Shown here: positions 24,688 to 33,280 of the stretch, one piece after another | Layout: every line of letters starts with the position of its first letter | Position numbering within the stretch: position 1 is the stretch's first letter | Assembly: GCA_017481265.1 (NCBI GenBank) | Contig: JAFUPK010000012.1 | Location: forward strand, 1 to 34,814 | DNA: 34,814 nt | Direction of reading: 5' to 3' | From: Clostridia bacterium | GTDB taxonomy: Bacteria > Bacillota > Clostridia > Oscillospirales > CAG-272 | The notes under the pieces: generated by a model | Seen by the model: only the letters and a program-made list of their open reading frames with translations | Told to the model about the DNA's origin: nothing | Database searches by the model: none | Program-made: the position numbers and the translations under genes

Positions 24688-25002
24688 CTACAAAAGCAAA
24701 TTGTATAACCGGAGCTGTTCTGCCTTCGGCTTTGTGAGAAAAAGCTCATAGCAAGAAATCGGAATGTCATCGGAATTGTCGTGAGATCCATCCAATTTCT
24801 CAAACAGCTTTGACAGAGGAATATTCAAAGCTGTAGCAATACGCTCGATACTTTCAAGTGTTGCGTTCTTTTCTCCTCGTTCAAGCTGACCGATATAGGT
24901 TGGATGACATGAAGAAAGCTCCGCCAGCTTTTCTTGGCTCAAGCCCTTACTTGTTCTATAGTTTCTGATTCGCTGTCCGACAGACTTTGCAATATTGCTC
25001 AT
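24688..25002 (-). CDS. XRE-family transcriptional regulator
   Basis: A 104-residue DNA-binding protein. The Cro/C1-type helix-turn-helix spans residues ~5-65, with GQRIRNYRTSKGLSQEKLAEL, recognition region HPTYIGQLERGEKN and IERIATALNIPLSKLF. The last ~35 residues (SCYELFLTKPKAEQLRLYNLLL) are a short C-terminal extension. ATG 25002 has an AGGATGG ribosome binding site about 9 nt upstream; a frame extended to 25155 runs through the operator and is unlikely. It is divergent from the SLOG-like gene and probably represses itself and perhaps that gene. Confidence 0.88.
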   Translation of the reverse strand: MSNIAKSVGQRIRNYRTSKGLSQEKLAELSSCHPTYIGQLERGEKNATLESIERIATALNIPLSKLFEKLDGSHDNSDDIPISCYELFLTKPKAEQLRLYNLLL

Positions 25003-25016
25003 AAAATATCCATCCT

Positions 25017-25042
25017 TTATAGACTGTGCATATAGTCTATAA
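25017..25042. promoter_or_regulatory. Probable operator of the XRE regulator
   Basis: A perfect inverted repeat TTATAGACT/AGTCTATAA with an 8-bp spacer lies 15 bp upstream of the regulator's start codon. A partly matching half site, ACTATAAATATCAT, occurs near 25097-25112, closer to the divergent gene. Confidence 0.6.
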
Positions 25043-25192
25043 ATATTATGCCGAATATTCCACATACTATTGATATTATTGCAGTCGGGTGGTATACTAT
25101 AAATATCATCGTTGGAAATTCTGTGCTCATAGTAGCTTATGTGCACCGAAATCACCTAAAAAATAAGGCTAAGCTTATGGAGGGAATCGGTA

Positions 25193-25666
25193 ATGGACAT
25201 ATTAACAGTAGCATTTTTCGGACACAGGCTTATTGAAAATCCTTTTAGAATCGAAAAGCTTTTGGATAAATATATAAGAGATCTAATAACAGCGAATGAA
25301 TACGTGGATTTTCTTGTAGGACGTAACGGAGACTTTGATCAATATGCCGCTTCAGCGATATTACGTATGAGAAAACAATGTGGCGAAGAAAACAGTGCAT
25401 TGGTGCTGGTACTGCCGTATCTTACTGCCGAATATCTTAAAAACGAGTCAAGCTTCCGTAATTATTATACCGATGTAGAAGTTTCTCTAAGGGCGCAAAA
25501 AGCACATCCCAAATCAGCAATCCGGATAAGAAACCGCGAAATGGTTGACAGAGCGGATTTAATAATATGCTGTATCGAGCATAAAAACGGAGGAGCATGG
25601 TAAGCTGTGCGGTACGCAATGCATCAAGGGAAAAAGGTAATAAACCTTGCTGAAAATTCTATGTGA
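25193..25666 (+). pseudogene. SLOG/DUF1273-like protein interrupted by in-frame TAA
   Basis: The frame begins MDILTVAFFGHR after a GAGGGA ribosome binding site and continues with FLVGRNGDFDQYAAS, LPYLTAEY and IRIRNREMVDRADLIICC, the Rossmann-like nucleotide-binding pattern of SLOG family proteins. It stops at TAA 25601-25603 straight after GGAW. The same frame then reads AVRYAMHQGKKVINLAENSM to TGA at 25664-25666, exactly the C-terminal helix and strand that family members have after GGAY. One base change of an AAA/CAA/GAA codon would explain it. The 136-residue product lacks its last strand, so it is probably inactive. Confidence 0.75.
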
Positions 25667-25681
25667 AATGTGTATCCTGCA

Positions 25682-25710
25682 TTGCATATCGTGTGGCGGT
25701 GTGCTATAAT
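25682..25710 (+). promoter_or_regulatory. Promoter of the HAD phosphatase gene
   Basis: TTGCAT (25682-25687) and TATAAT (25705-25710) are 17 bases apart. Confidence 0.65.
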
Positions 25711-25745
25711 AAAATGTAATTATTTCATACAAGGAGCTTGCCCAT

Positions 25746-26567
25746 ATGACACACTCACGCACGCTTTATGTCAGTGATCTTGACGGAACCTTACTGAGAC
25801 ACGACGAGACGCTATCCCCTTACACGGCTGAAGTGATAAACTCACTTTCCGCGAAGGGGATGCTTTTTTCTTTTGCCACGGCAAGGAGCCGTATTACCTC
25901 CGTCAAGGTGACAGGTGCAATTACAGCGAACATTCCCATGGTGGTGTATAACGGTTCATTCGTTATGGAGAAGGTGTCGGGACGGCATCTTTATTCAAAC
26001 GAGTTTTCCGCAGACGATGCTTACGGGATACTCGATCTTCTGATTGAGCGTGAGATCTACCCCATCGTGTATTCACACATAGACGGAGTAGAGAAGTTCT
26101 CCTATGTGCCGCACCTTGAGAGCCGTGCTATGAAGATATTCGGTGATACCCGCCGCGGAGATGTGCGCGAGCGCAGGGTAGATACTGTGGAGCGGCTCTA
26201 TGACGGTGACATATTCTATTTCACCTGCATCGACGAGGAGGACAAGCTTTTGCCCGTGTATGACATGCTCCGCAAGCGGTATTACTGCATTGCCCACAGG
26301 GATGTTTACAGCGGAGAACAGTGGCTGGAGATATTACCAAGAGGGGTATCGAAGGCGGCAGCGGTGGCAGAGCTGAAACGGATCCTCAGCTGCGACAGGC
26401 TAATTTGCTTCGGCGACGGTGTTAACGATATTCCGATGTTTGAGCTGGCAGACGAGTGTTACGCGGTAGGCAATGCCCACGAGGACCTGAAGCGCATTGC
26501 CACGGGAGTCATCGGCACGAACGAGGATGACGGCGTGGCGCGCTGGCTTCTTGAAAATTACAGGTGA
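25746..26567 (+). CDS. Cof-type HAD family phosphatase
   Basis: A 273-residue hydrolase of the haloacid dehalogenase superfamily, subclass IIB, probably dephosphorylating sugar phosphates or flavin-type metabolites in the cytosol. Motif I is DLDGT at residues 11-15, with the nucleophilic aspartate first. Motif II is in SFATARS, and motif III/IV is FGDGVNDIPMF near residue 225. The cap domain lies between about residues 85 and 190. AGGAG is 9 nt before ATG 25746. The substrate cannot be told from sequence. Confidence 0.92.
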   Translation: MTHSRTLYVSDLDGTLLRHDETLSPYTAEVINSLSAKGMLFSFATARSRITSVKVTGAITANIPMVVYNGSFVMEKVSGRHLYSNEFSADDAYGILDLLIEREIYPIVYSHIDGVEKFSYVPHLESRAMKIFGDTRRGDVRERRVDTVERLYDGDIFYFTCIDEEDKLLPVYDMLRKRYYCIAHRDVYSGEQWLEILPRGVSKAAAVAELKRILSCDRLICFGDGVNDIPMFELADECYAVGNAHEDLKRIATGVIGTNEDDGVARWLLENYR

Positions 26568-26614
26568 AGAGTGGAGCTCAAGTTATGGAGTCCTATAATT
26601 TGAGACAATAAACA

Positions 26615-26660
26615 AAAAGACACGGCATATCTCAAAAGAGGTATGCCGTGTTTTTTAAGG
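26615..26660. terminator. Bidirectional terminator between HAD and HD genes
   Basis: A 13-bp stem (26621-26633/26638-26650) with an AAAA loop has T-runs on both strands: TTTTTT after it on plus, TCTTTTTGTTT on minus. Confidence 0.88.
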
Positions 26661-27236
26661 TGTGACCCTTGTGCCTGATTCATTTTCGATTTTTTTGATG
26701 CTGTCCTCTTTCAGAACACTGCGGAGATTCCGTGTCCATTCGGACCACTCCGAATTTTTCTCACCGTAGGTGAGGTTTTCCGTGTATTCGCGTTCGATCC
26801 AGCTTGATATATCCGCTTCGTTGTGGGATATCACGCCTTCGAGGTTATCGAGCGCCTTATAGAGCTTGGCTTCATCACTTTGAAGCTCTTTCATTTCACA
26901 GAAAAGTGCCGAAAGCTCGTCTTTGGTGTCAGCCGTCAGTAAGGAGAGCAGCTTTTCCACCGCATTCTCCTCCACCTTTTCGTCAACCTCGGTCTTCCAA
27001 AACGCGGGTATATCTCCCGTTATGGCTTCTCCGAAGTCGTGGATAAGACACATCCTTATGACCTTGTTTGTGTCAAGGCTCGGGTATTCGTCGGCACACA
27101 GCATAGCCATGACCGCAAGTCGCCACGAATGCTCGGCTACGGATTCCTGCCTTCCGCTTGATGTCCAGGAATGGCGGGTGTTGCACTTGAGCTTTTCGAT
27201 GATGCCGAGAAAGTCAATAAATCTTCTTGCGTCCAT
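26655..27236 (-). CDS. HD-domain hydrolase (YfbR/HD_3-like)
   Basis: A 193-residue metal-dependent phosphohydrolase. The HD metal ligands are visible as H in AEHSWRLAVMAM, the doublet in LIHDFGEAITGD, and a later Asp in ALDNLEGV. The pattern fits HD_3/YfbR-type nucleotidases that remove phosphate from deoxynucleoside monophosphates, but that substrate is an inference. I chose ATG 27236 (MDARRF); the longer frame from 27353 overlaps the upstream gene in another frame. The ribosome binding site is weak. It follows the acyltransferase gene by 22 nt and is likely cotranscribed. Confidence 0.85.
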   Translation of the reverse strand: MDARRFIDFLGIIEKLKCNTRHSWTSSGRQESVAEHSWRLAVMAMLCADEYPSLDTNKVIRMCLIHDFGEAITGDIPAFWKTEVDEKVEENAVEKLLSLLTADTKDELSALFCEMKELQSDEAKLYKALDNLEGVISHNEADISSWIEREYTENLTYGEKNSEWSEWTRNLRSVLKEDSIKKIENESGTRVTP

Positions 27237-27258
27237 TGTTATTTTCTTGTGTCCAAGC

Positions 27259-28176
27259 TTATCTTCTTGTGAGGAGCTTTTCGCCGTCGAAGATGAGAAT
27301 TCCGTCACCTTCTCCGACCCTGCCTCCCTCGAGAAGATACTTCTTGAAAGCACGTCTCATAGAGGTGTCCTCGGGGTATTCTTCCACGGGAAGTCTGTGA
27401 TACTTTCCGAACAGACGCCAGTTGTCGCCGAAATGGTCCTCGTCTCTGCGCTTGACCATATCGAAATCGTGCATGAAGGAACGGATGTTGGAGTTCTCGG
27501 GCAGGATATCCTCGTAGCCCTGATAGAGAAGCCATGAACCGCATTCGCAGACAAGATAGTCAAGTCCGGTTTCCTTTGTGTAGAACTCGTACGCCATACG
27601 GTAGGACTCAAGTCTGGCTTCAAGGTCGAAGGGCTCGCCGCTTGAGGGAATATGTATGCCCTTTATAGGTGTGCCGCGGGGAACGGAAATGTCGCCGCAA
27701 ACGTAAGTTGGGGGATTCTCTCTGTCGTACTCGCCATCCTCATACTCAAATCTGCCGAATTTGATGATGCGGCAGGAGTAGAAAAGTCCGTACCAGCCTG
27801 CAACGAAGGTGCCCCAGATGCCGTACTCCTCCATACATTCGAGAGCCTTTGCGCGAAGGTCGGAGAAGGTATCAAAGAATACCTCGTCACTGACGCCGCG
27901 CTTGTCGTAGAGGGGCTTTGCACGCTCTGCGGCAATGAGAAGATGAAGCATCCACATAGAATATACACTTACGCCCATCTTCGCGCTGAGTACCTTGAGG
28001 CGGTCCTCGGTCTTGCCGGTGTCAAGGCCTGAGCTGAAATAGAAATCATTGATAAAGAGGAACTCTTCCTCATGGCCTTCACTTATTACTCTGTCCGCAA
28101 GGTCATTGAAGAACACCTTTGCTTCCTCGGGGAAGCGGCAGCTGTCGAGCAGAAGATTCATAAAATTAAGATTCAT
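27259..28176 (-). CDS. Acyltransferase-domain protein (NAT_N/GNAT_C, DUF5596)
   Basis: A 305-residue cytosolic protein with the two-part layout I associate with NAT_N followed by GNAT_C. The helical N-terminal half (residues ~1-140) includes YSMWMLHLLIAAERAKPLYD and YGIWGTFVAGWYGLFYSCRIIKFGR. The acyltransferase-like half contains GIHIPSSGEPFD, LVCECGSWLLYQGYEDILPENSN and HRLPVEEYPEDTSMRRAFKK. The acyl acceptor is unknown. GGAGG lies 6 nt before ATG 28176. Length is normal for the family. Confidence 0.8.
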   Translation of the reverse strand: MNLNFMNLLLDSCRFPEEAKVFFNDLADRVISEGHEEEFLFINDFYFSSGLDTGKTEDRLKVLSAKMGVSVYSMWMLHLLIAAERAKPLYDKRGVSDEVFFDTFSDLRAKALECMEEYGIWGTFVAGWYGLFYSCRIIKFGRFEYEDGEYDRENPPTYVCGDISVPRGTPIKGIHIPSSGEPFDLEARLESYRMAYEFYTKETGLDYLVCECGSWLLYQGYEDILPENSNIRSFMHDFDMVKRRDEDHFGDNWRLFGKYHRLPVEEYPEDTSMRRAFKKYLLEGGRVGEGDGILIFDGEKLLTRR

Positions 28177-28220
28177 AACGTACCTCCAAAGTTAGATCAT
28201 GAATATATTATAATAGATAT

Positions 28221-28249
28221 ATTATATCAAAAAAGTAATATCAAGTCAA
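28221..28249 (-). promoter_or_regulatory. Promoter of the acyltransferase/HD operon
   Basis: On the minus strand TTGACT (28249-28244) and TATAAT (28226-28221) are separated by 17 bases. Confidence 0.75.
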
Positions 28250-28253
28250 GGTG

Positions 28254-29012
28254 TCAAAGGTCAAAGCAAGCGCCGAGAAGCGATGGTGCTTTGCCTTCGG
28301 TGAAACGGCGGTACATGGCACGCTTTTCCCCGTTTTCGGTGAAAAATCTGCCGCAGGCATATCCGAGACTTACGAGCACCGACGGCATTTTTGACTTGTT
28401 GCCGAAAAATTCAGAGGCAACGAAGCTGTCAGCGGCTTTCACACGGGCAAAGACGAAATCATCTCCCGCGTAAAGCTCAGCATATCGTTCAAGGAAGGCT
28501 GTCATGGCATCTCCCATGACTACAGCTCCGGTGGGTAGGTGCTTCTGCCTTTCTTCGGAGTATTCGGCGGCATTTACACGTCGGAGAACTGTCTTTTCGG
28601 CTCCGCTTGCAAGGACTGTCGCCCCGGTAAGTCCCTCGAAAGGAAGAAAACCGAGCTTTTCGTACATTTTGGCAAGACCTGCATCCCCCGGGACGAGGAT
28701 CATCCCCGCGTACCCTTCGGAGATTAGGTATTCTTCCGTATCCCTCATGAGACTTCGGAAGATACCGCGCCCTCTATAAGCTTTGCTTGTAGCCGCTGCG
28801 TATACGTAGGCGTACTTTTCGACCTTTACACTGCAGTCCATGAGGTGAAGTGCGGCTACGATACGGTTATCTTCGATGGCACATCGGCAGGCTTTTGCTG
28901 AGTACGCACTTTCCATGTAGGAATCTATAAACTCATCGGTGTCGCCGAAGGCTTCTTTCCAGAGTGCCTTTAAGCTTCCTGCCATATCGGGTGTCGGAGA
29001 GGTAAAAATCAT
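28254..29012 (-). CDS. GNAT family N-acetyltransferase
   Basis: A 252-residue acetyl-CoA-dependent acyltransferase. The acetyl-CoA pyrophosphate loop is YRGRGIFRSLM, preceded by the beta-4 strand YVYAAATSKA; the second conserved block is DAGLAKMYEKLGFLPFEG. The C-terminal ~100 residues form an additional domain, as in Eis-like two-domain GNATs. ATG 29012 is chosen although AAGGAAAGG is about 13 nt upstream; TTG 29060 overlaps the previous gene's stop and is less likely. It is the second gene of a pair with the DUF2156 protein. Confidence 0.87.
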   Translation of the reverse strand: MIFTSPTPDMAGSLKALWKEAFGDTDEFIDSYMESAYSAKACRCAIEDNRIVAALHLMDCSVKVEKYAYVYAAATSKAYRGRGIFRSLMRDTEEYLISEGYAGMILVPGDAGLAKMYEKLGFLPFEGLTGATVLASGAEKTVLRRVNAAEYSEERQKHLPTGAVVMGDAMTAFLERYAELYAGDDFVFARVKAADSFVASEFFGNKSKMPSVLVSLGYACGRFFTENGEKRAMYRRFTEGKAPSLLGACFDL

Positions 29013-29052
29013 TTTTATTATCAAGCCTTTCCTTGATTTGTGGTGTTTTTTA

Positions 29053-29946
29053 TCAGTCAATGGCTGAGAAAACTGCCTCCGCTGTGTATTTCTCGATCAT
29101 ATGATGGGGATACCAGCTTTCCTTGGCGCGTCGGAGACCTTCGATCCCCATATCATCCTCGCGGTTGAGGTATACAGCCTCGGGATGATTTGCCCGTACG
29201 TATTTTGCAAGCTCAACGGCAATGGCAGTGTAAGCAGTCGGAACACTTGAAGAAGCCTTTTCAAAGTGCACGTCAAAGGTGTCGGCGCCGCTCATGCTTC
29301 CGAGAGAGAAGGCTATAACTTCTTCGCCGTTTTTAATACATACCCCGTCGGCACCGAGAGAGTCCATGTTGTCAAGAAGTCTTGCGATCGCCTCACGTTC
29401 GAGGGTAAAGCTGTCCCGGTCACGCTCCGCGTACCATATGTCGAGCATTTCCCCGATACCTTTTACGCTGTGCTTTGAAATGCGGCTCACACTGCAGGAC
29501 GGATATTCACTGAAGAATTTTGCGTAATGTCCCCGCTTGCCGTGGTAGTGCTTGCCCTTCAGCTCGCTGAGCGCTTCCGTCAGGTACACATAGTCAAAGC
29601 TGTCGCGGTCAGCCTTTACGGTAAATACCGTACCGAAAAGCTTTTCTGTAAGCTTTGCTTCCTCTGCAGTCATAGATTTTATTATGCACTTTCTCCCTCT
29701 TTCACCGGCGTCCTTCAGTATCTCACTGAGCGCGCAAGCGGCATCTCCGTCGCCTACAGGGAACAGATAGCAGCCTTCTCCTCCGAGATAGCGCAGTATG
29801 AGCATCCCATGAATCAAAGCATATTCGTGATGTCCCCATGATACAAGATTGGTAAAGCTGTAGTCGCATCCGCGGGGAGCTCGCCCCGAAAGGTAACTTT
29901 CAAGGATATCTCTTTCTTTAGCGGTGACTTCTTTAAAATCTATCAT
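29053..29946 (-). CDS. DUF2156 protein (LPG synthase C-terminal-like)
   Basis: A 297-residue soluble protein with the double GNAT fold of DUF2156, the family of the catalytic half of lysyl-phosphatidylglycerol synthase and FemX-like aminoacyl transferases. Visible elements are RGCDYSFTNLVSWG, KGKHYHGKRGHYAKFF, DTFDVHFEKASSSVPTAY and the closing NREDDMGIEGLRRAKESWYP. There is no membrane segment, so it is not a full MprF. GGAGG is 6 nt before ATG 29946. It is cotranscribed with the GNAT gene; the donor and acceptor are unknown. Confidence 0.87.
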   Translation of the reverse strand: MIDFKEVTAKERDILESYLSGRAPRGCDYSFTNLVSWGHHEYALIHGMLILRYLGGEGCYLFPVGDGDAACALSEILKDAGERGRKCIIKSMTAEEAKLTEKLFGTVFTVKADRDSFDYVYLTEALSELKGKHYHGKRGHYAKFFSEYPSCSVSRISKHSVKGIGEMLDIWYAERDRDSFTLEREAIARLLDNMDSLGADGVCIKNGEEVIAFSLGSMSGADTFDVHFEKASSSVPTAYTAIAVELAKYVRANHPEAVYLNREDDMGIEGLRRAKESWYPHHMIEKYTAEAVFSAID

Positions 29947-30049
29947 CGGCTGCCTCCGTGTACTTTTTATAAGGTGATTATATAACGCTGACGGCTCTTT
30001 GTCAAGTGCGGTGATCTGAAAAACTGTTTATGAAAAGAGACAGTCGTGA

Positions 30050-30078
30050 TTGACAAACGCAGAAGGATATGTTAAAAT
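30050..30078 (+). promoter_or_regulatory. Strong promoter of the small membrane protein
   Basis: Consensus TTGACA (30050-30055) and TAAAAT (30073-30078) with a 17-base spacer. Confidence 0.8.
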
Positions 30079-30117
30079 TAAAATGTAATATTAAAACCAA
30101 TGAAAGGAGATTCAGTT

Positions 30118-30357
30118 ATGAACTTTTTAAAGAAATTCTGGCCCACTTCCTTTAACGTAAAAAAGGGAGATGCAGTTTCTCTCGTTATCCAGCTTCTTAT
30201 TCTCATCGTAGTATGTGCAGTTATCGGAATTCTTATCGGAGTGCTTGCAAAGATCCCCGTTCTCGGCATTATTTTCGGTATTGTAGGTGCTCTTGTTGAG
30301 GCATATGGCATTATCGGCATCGTGCTTTGTGTGCTCAAATTCCTCGATATCGTGTAA
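30118..30357 (+). CDS. Small two-helix membrane protein, hypothetical
   Basis: A 79-residue protein with two hydrophobic helices, about residues 19-45 (ending GVLAKI) and 47-74, with glycine-rich faces. I recognise no named family with confidence. AAAGGAG lies about 9 nt before ATG 30118. It has its own consensus promoter and a strong terminator, and uses the same narrow codon set as the msmK gene, so it is probably abundant. The first ~18 residues are basic and amphipathic. Confidence 0.75.
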   Translation: MNFLKKFWPTSFNVKKGDAVSLVIQLLILIVVCAVIGILIGVLAKIPVLGIIFGIVGALVEAYGIIGIVLCVLKFLDIV

Positions 30358-30370
30358 AATCATATTATAG

Positions 30371-30408
30371 GCATCGGTAGCTTTACGGCTGCCGATGCTT
30401 TTCTGTAT
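30371..30408 (+). terminator. Terminator after the small membrane protein
   Basis: A stem with arms GCATCGGTAGC and GCTGCCGATGC (30371-30381/30388-30398) is followed by TTTTCTGTATT. Confidence 0.85.
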
Positions 30409-30445
30409 TATTTTGTAAAACTACTGTAACATATTCGTAACTTCC

Positions 30446-30474
30446 TTGACACCTGCGGCAACATGATGTATAAT
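30446..30474 (+). promoter_or_regulatory. Consensus promoter of the SLH phosphoesterase
   Basis: TTGACA (30446-30451) and TATAAT (30469-30474), 17 bases apart; full consensus in both hexamers. Confidence 0.88.
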
Positions 30475-30509
30475 ATTATTGATATTTTAGAGTCGGAAAG
30501 GAAAATATA

Positions 30510-33236
30510 ATGAAAAAGATCATATCTTTTCTCCTGATCGCAGCAATGCTTATTTCAAGCCTTGCTATTGTTGTCGGTGCCGAGCTTGATGCCGACAATA
30601 ACTGGTATCCCGTAAATGACAAATGGGATGCTATTTCCCGTGATGGAGTTACTGCCAGATTTGTTATCGGCGGCGACATCCATTTCAGCTATTACAATGC
30701 TCAGCATAAACTGACGGCTGTGTATGACGCAATGAAGCAGATCGGCGGGGTTGACGCCCTTATGATCGCCGGTGACCTTACTCACTACGGCTATAAGGAG
30801 CTCTACGGTGAGCTTATGGACGTGGTCAATGCAAATACACAGAAAAGCGATATCACACCAAATGCTACGGGTGATTCAGTAGGTACTACGATCCTTTCCA
30901 TGGGCAACCACGAATATTGGGATATGGTCGAAAACGGAAACGGCACCGGAGAATCTCTCCAGGAAAGATTCACCGAGTGTACCGGCTATGACCCCTGCGA
31001 TCTTTACTGGATCTCCGGTATTCCCGTGATCGCTCTCAGCCCCACGGGAGACGTGCCTGCGCGTGTACCCGATATTGAGCCCGGAAACAATTACGACGGC
31101 AGACTTAAGTTCCTTCAGGACACTTACAAGACTATTGATGATTCCGGCTACAACGGCCCCATCGTGATGATTGCCCATCACCGTACTCCCACAGACGGCA
31201 AGGCAAACGATTACTATTCTCAGGAGATCGTTGATCTTATGAAGGCTCATCCCAACACGGTGGTCTTCACGGGTCACTCTCATACATGGATCTGGAACAA
31301 TAAGGAATTCGTCATTCAGGACGCAGGCTTTACTCAGGTCCGTGCAGGAAGCCTCGGAAACAACTACGGAGGTGTCGGCAGCGGATTTATCAATCCCAAC
31401 ACCGGAAAGCCTCAGGATCCCTTCAAGCTCGATGGAGATATCAACTGCTCCTGCGTTCTCGTGGACGTTATGTCGGACGGAACAGTCAAGCTTCGTCCTA
31501 TGGACATCGCAAAGGGCAAGTATATGTTCCCCGAGGATGAATTCATAATTGATCCCTCATCACCCGACTACTATATGCACGAAAGCAGTGAAGAAGGAAC
31601 ATACGCAAGTGATGCTCAGGCTCCCTCCTTCCCCGACGGTGCAAAGGTAACGGTCGAAGATGTCGGAAATTTCTCCTCCGTTTACGTATCCTTCCCCCCT
31701 GCCGTTCCCGCAACATCTCTTGCCAAGGACTTCGTTGCCGAATATCGCATCCGTTTTAAGAATACGGAAACGGGAGCATATCTGAAAAACGGCTCGAAGA
31801 ATTATTTCCGCGTGGGCAATTACAGACGTGACGAGGACAACAACAAGGATTGGAAGGTGCTTATCAACGGTCTTTACTGGGATACGAACTATCAGGTAGA
31901 GCTGCGCGCCGTAAGCGCATACGGCAAGGCAACTCCCTGGACTCCCTGTGACACGATCATCAATATCGGACACGGCGTGCCGGCATATCCCCCGATTCCC
32001 GTAGTCGACTTCGACTTTGTTGACGGAAGCATCAAGGATCAGACCGGCGACCATAAGCTTGCATACACGACTACCTACGTTGAAGATGAAGTAAACGGCC
32101 GCAAGGCTGCCAAGTTCCGTGCACCGACCGACACCAGCATTGCATACGAATTCCGCGAGGAGGACTTCAACAGGATCAGAAACTCCTTCACGATGGAGTG
32201 CTACTTTAACTTAAACAATACTATGTCTGAGCAGGTGATCTTCGGCGGTTGGGATGCCGCAAGACTCGGCTTCAAGGTTCAGGACGGTCAGCTCCACGTT
32301 TGGGCTAACATCCTTTCCCTTGCCGTAGGCAGCAGCGAGGACCGACTTATTGCCAGCGCCGATATCGAAGTTCGCACCTGGTATCACGCAGTAGCGGTAT
32401 GCGACGGTAATTCCGTAAAGCTTTACCTTAACGGCGAGCTCGTTGACGAGAACACCGGTGCAAGAGGCGGACTTGACATTGTTCCCTACGAGCCCGAGGA
32501 AGACGATCAGTCCGAGGTCGTTCAGTACTTCTGCGTAGGTGGTGCAAACCCCGAAACACTCACTCCCGTTTACTCGATCGGCGTAAACAGCATGATCTCC
32601 AAGGCTACTCTTTACGAGGGTTATATGACCGATGCTGACGTCAAGGCTGCATACAAGGCAGTAACTGAGCCCGAAGAAGTGACTCTCCCCTTCACCGATG
32701 TCAAGGCAAAGAGCTGGTTTGCAGACGCTGTAAAGTACGTTTATAAGAAAGGACTTATGAACGGCAAGAGCGACGACAAGTTCGTTCCCAACGAAGCAAC
32801 AAACAGAGCTATGCTCGTTACTATCCTCTACAGAATGGAGGGCTCACCCGAGGTTACAGTCGATGTGCCCTTTACAGACCTCAAGCAGTCATGGTACAAG
32901 GATGCCGTAGCCTGGGCGTATGAGAATGAGATCGTAAACGGAACAAGTGCTACCACATTTGATCCGAACGGTGCTATCACCCGTCAGCAGATGGCGGCGA
33001 TCCTTTACCGCTACAACACTTTCAAGGGATATGCAGCGGCTGAGCGTGCCGAGCTCTCCTCTTTCCCCGACGGCGGTAAGGTTCAGGCATATGCGAAGGA
33101 GGCTATGTCATGGGCGAACGCTGTGGGACTTATTACGGGCTCTGAGACAGGCGGACAGGTTCTTCTCCAGCCGAGAGGAAACGCTACCCGTGCTCAGGTT
33201 GCAACGATCCTTCAGAGATACGACCTTAAATACTAA
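30510..33236 (+). CDS. Secreted metallophosphoesterase with SLH cell-wall anchor
   Basis: A 908-residue surface protein. A signal peptide (about residues 1-24, KKIISFLLIAAMLISSLAI, cleaved near VVGA) is followed by a calcineurin-like phosphoesterase domain with all metal motifs: GGDIHFS near 54, GDLTHYG near 88, GNHEYWD near 131, HHRTP near 225 and GHSHTW near 253. Residues ~370-490 look like a fibronectin-type-III region. Residues ~495-720 look like a LamG/concanavalin-type domain (FTMECYFNLNN, RTWYHAVAVCDG). Three SLH repeats (~729-780, ~788-840, ~848-907) would bind secondary cell-wall polymer. It probably hydrolyses phosphate esters or nucleotides outside the cell while held on the wall. 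AAAGGA precedes ATG 30510. The substrate is unknown. Confidence 0.92.
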   Translation: MKKIISFLLIAAMLISSLAIVVGAELDADNNWYPVNDKWDAISRDGVTARFVIGGDIHFSYYNAQHKLTAVYDAMKQIGGVDALMIAGDLTHYGYKELYGELMDVVNANTQKSDITPNATGDSVGTTILSMGNHEYWDMVENGNGTGESLQERFTECTGYDPCDLYWISGIPVIALSPTGDVPARVPDIEPGNNYDGRLKFLQDTYKTIDDSGYNGPIVMIAHHRTPTDGKANDYYSQEIVDLMKAHPNTVVFTGHSHTWIWNNKEFVIQDAGFTQVRAGSLGNNYGGVGSGFINPNTGKPQDPFKLDGDINCSCVLVDVMSDGTVKLRPMDIAKGKYMFPEDEFIIDPSSPDYYMHESSEEGTYASDAQAPSFPDGAKVTVEDVGNFSSVYVSFPPAVPATSLAKDFVAEYRIRFKNTETGAYLKNGSKNYFRVGNYRRDEDNNKDWKVLINGLYWDTNYQVELRAVSAYGKATPWTPCDTIINIGHGVPAYPPIPVVDFDFVDGSIKDQTGDHKLAYTTTYVEDEVNGRKAAKFRAPTDTSIAYEFREEDFNRIRNSFTMECYFNLNNTMSEQVIFGGWDAARLGFKVQDGQLHVWANILSLAVGSSEDRLIASADIEVRTWYHAVAVCDGNSVKLYLNGELVDENTGARGGLDIVPYEPEEDDQSEVVQYFCVGGANPETLTPVYSIGVNSMISKATLYEGYMTDADVKAAYKAVTEPEEVTLPFTDVKAKSWFADAVKYVYKKGLMNGKSDDKFVPNEATNRAMLVTILYRMEGSPEVTVDVPFTDLKQSWYKDAVAWAYENEIVNGTSATTFDPNGAITRQQMAAILYRYNTFKGYAAAERAELSSFPDGGKVQAYAKEAMSWANAVGLITGSETGGQVLLQPRGNATRAQVATILQRYDLKY

Positions 33237-33242
33237 AAATCA

Positions 33243-33275
33243 CCGCCTCGGAGCAGCTCCGAGGCGGATCTTTCA
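33243..33275 (+). terminator. Terminator-like hairpin after the SLH gene
   Basis: A 12-bp perfect stem CCGCCTCGGAGC/GCTCCGAGGCGG (33243-33254/33256-33267) lies 7 nt after the stop; the T-run on the plus strand is weak (ATCTTTC). Confidence 0.7.
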
Positions 33276-33280
33276 GTATA

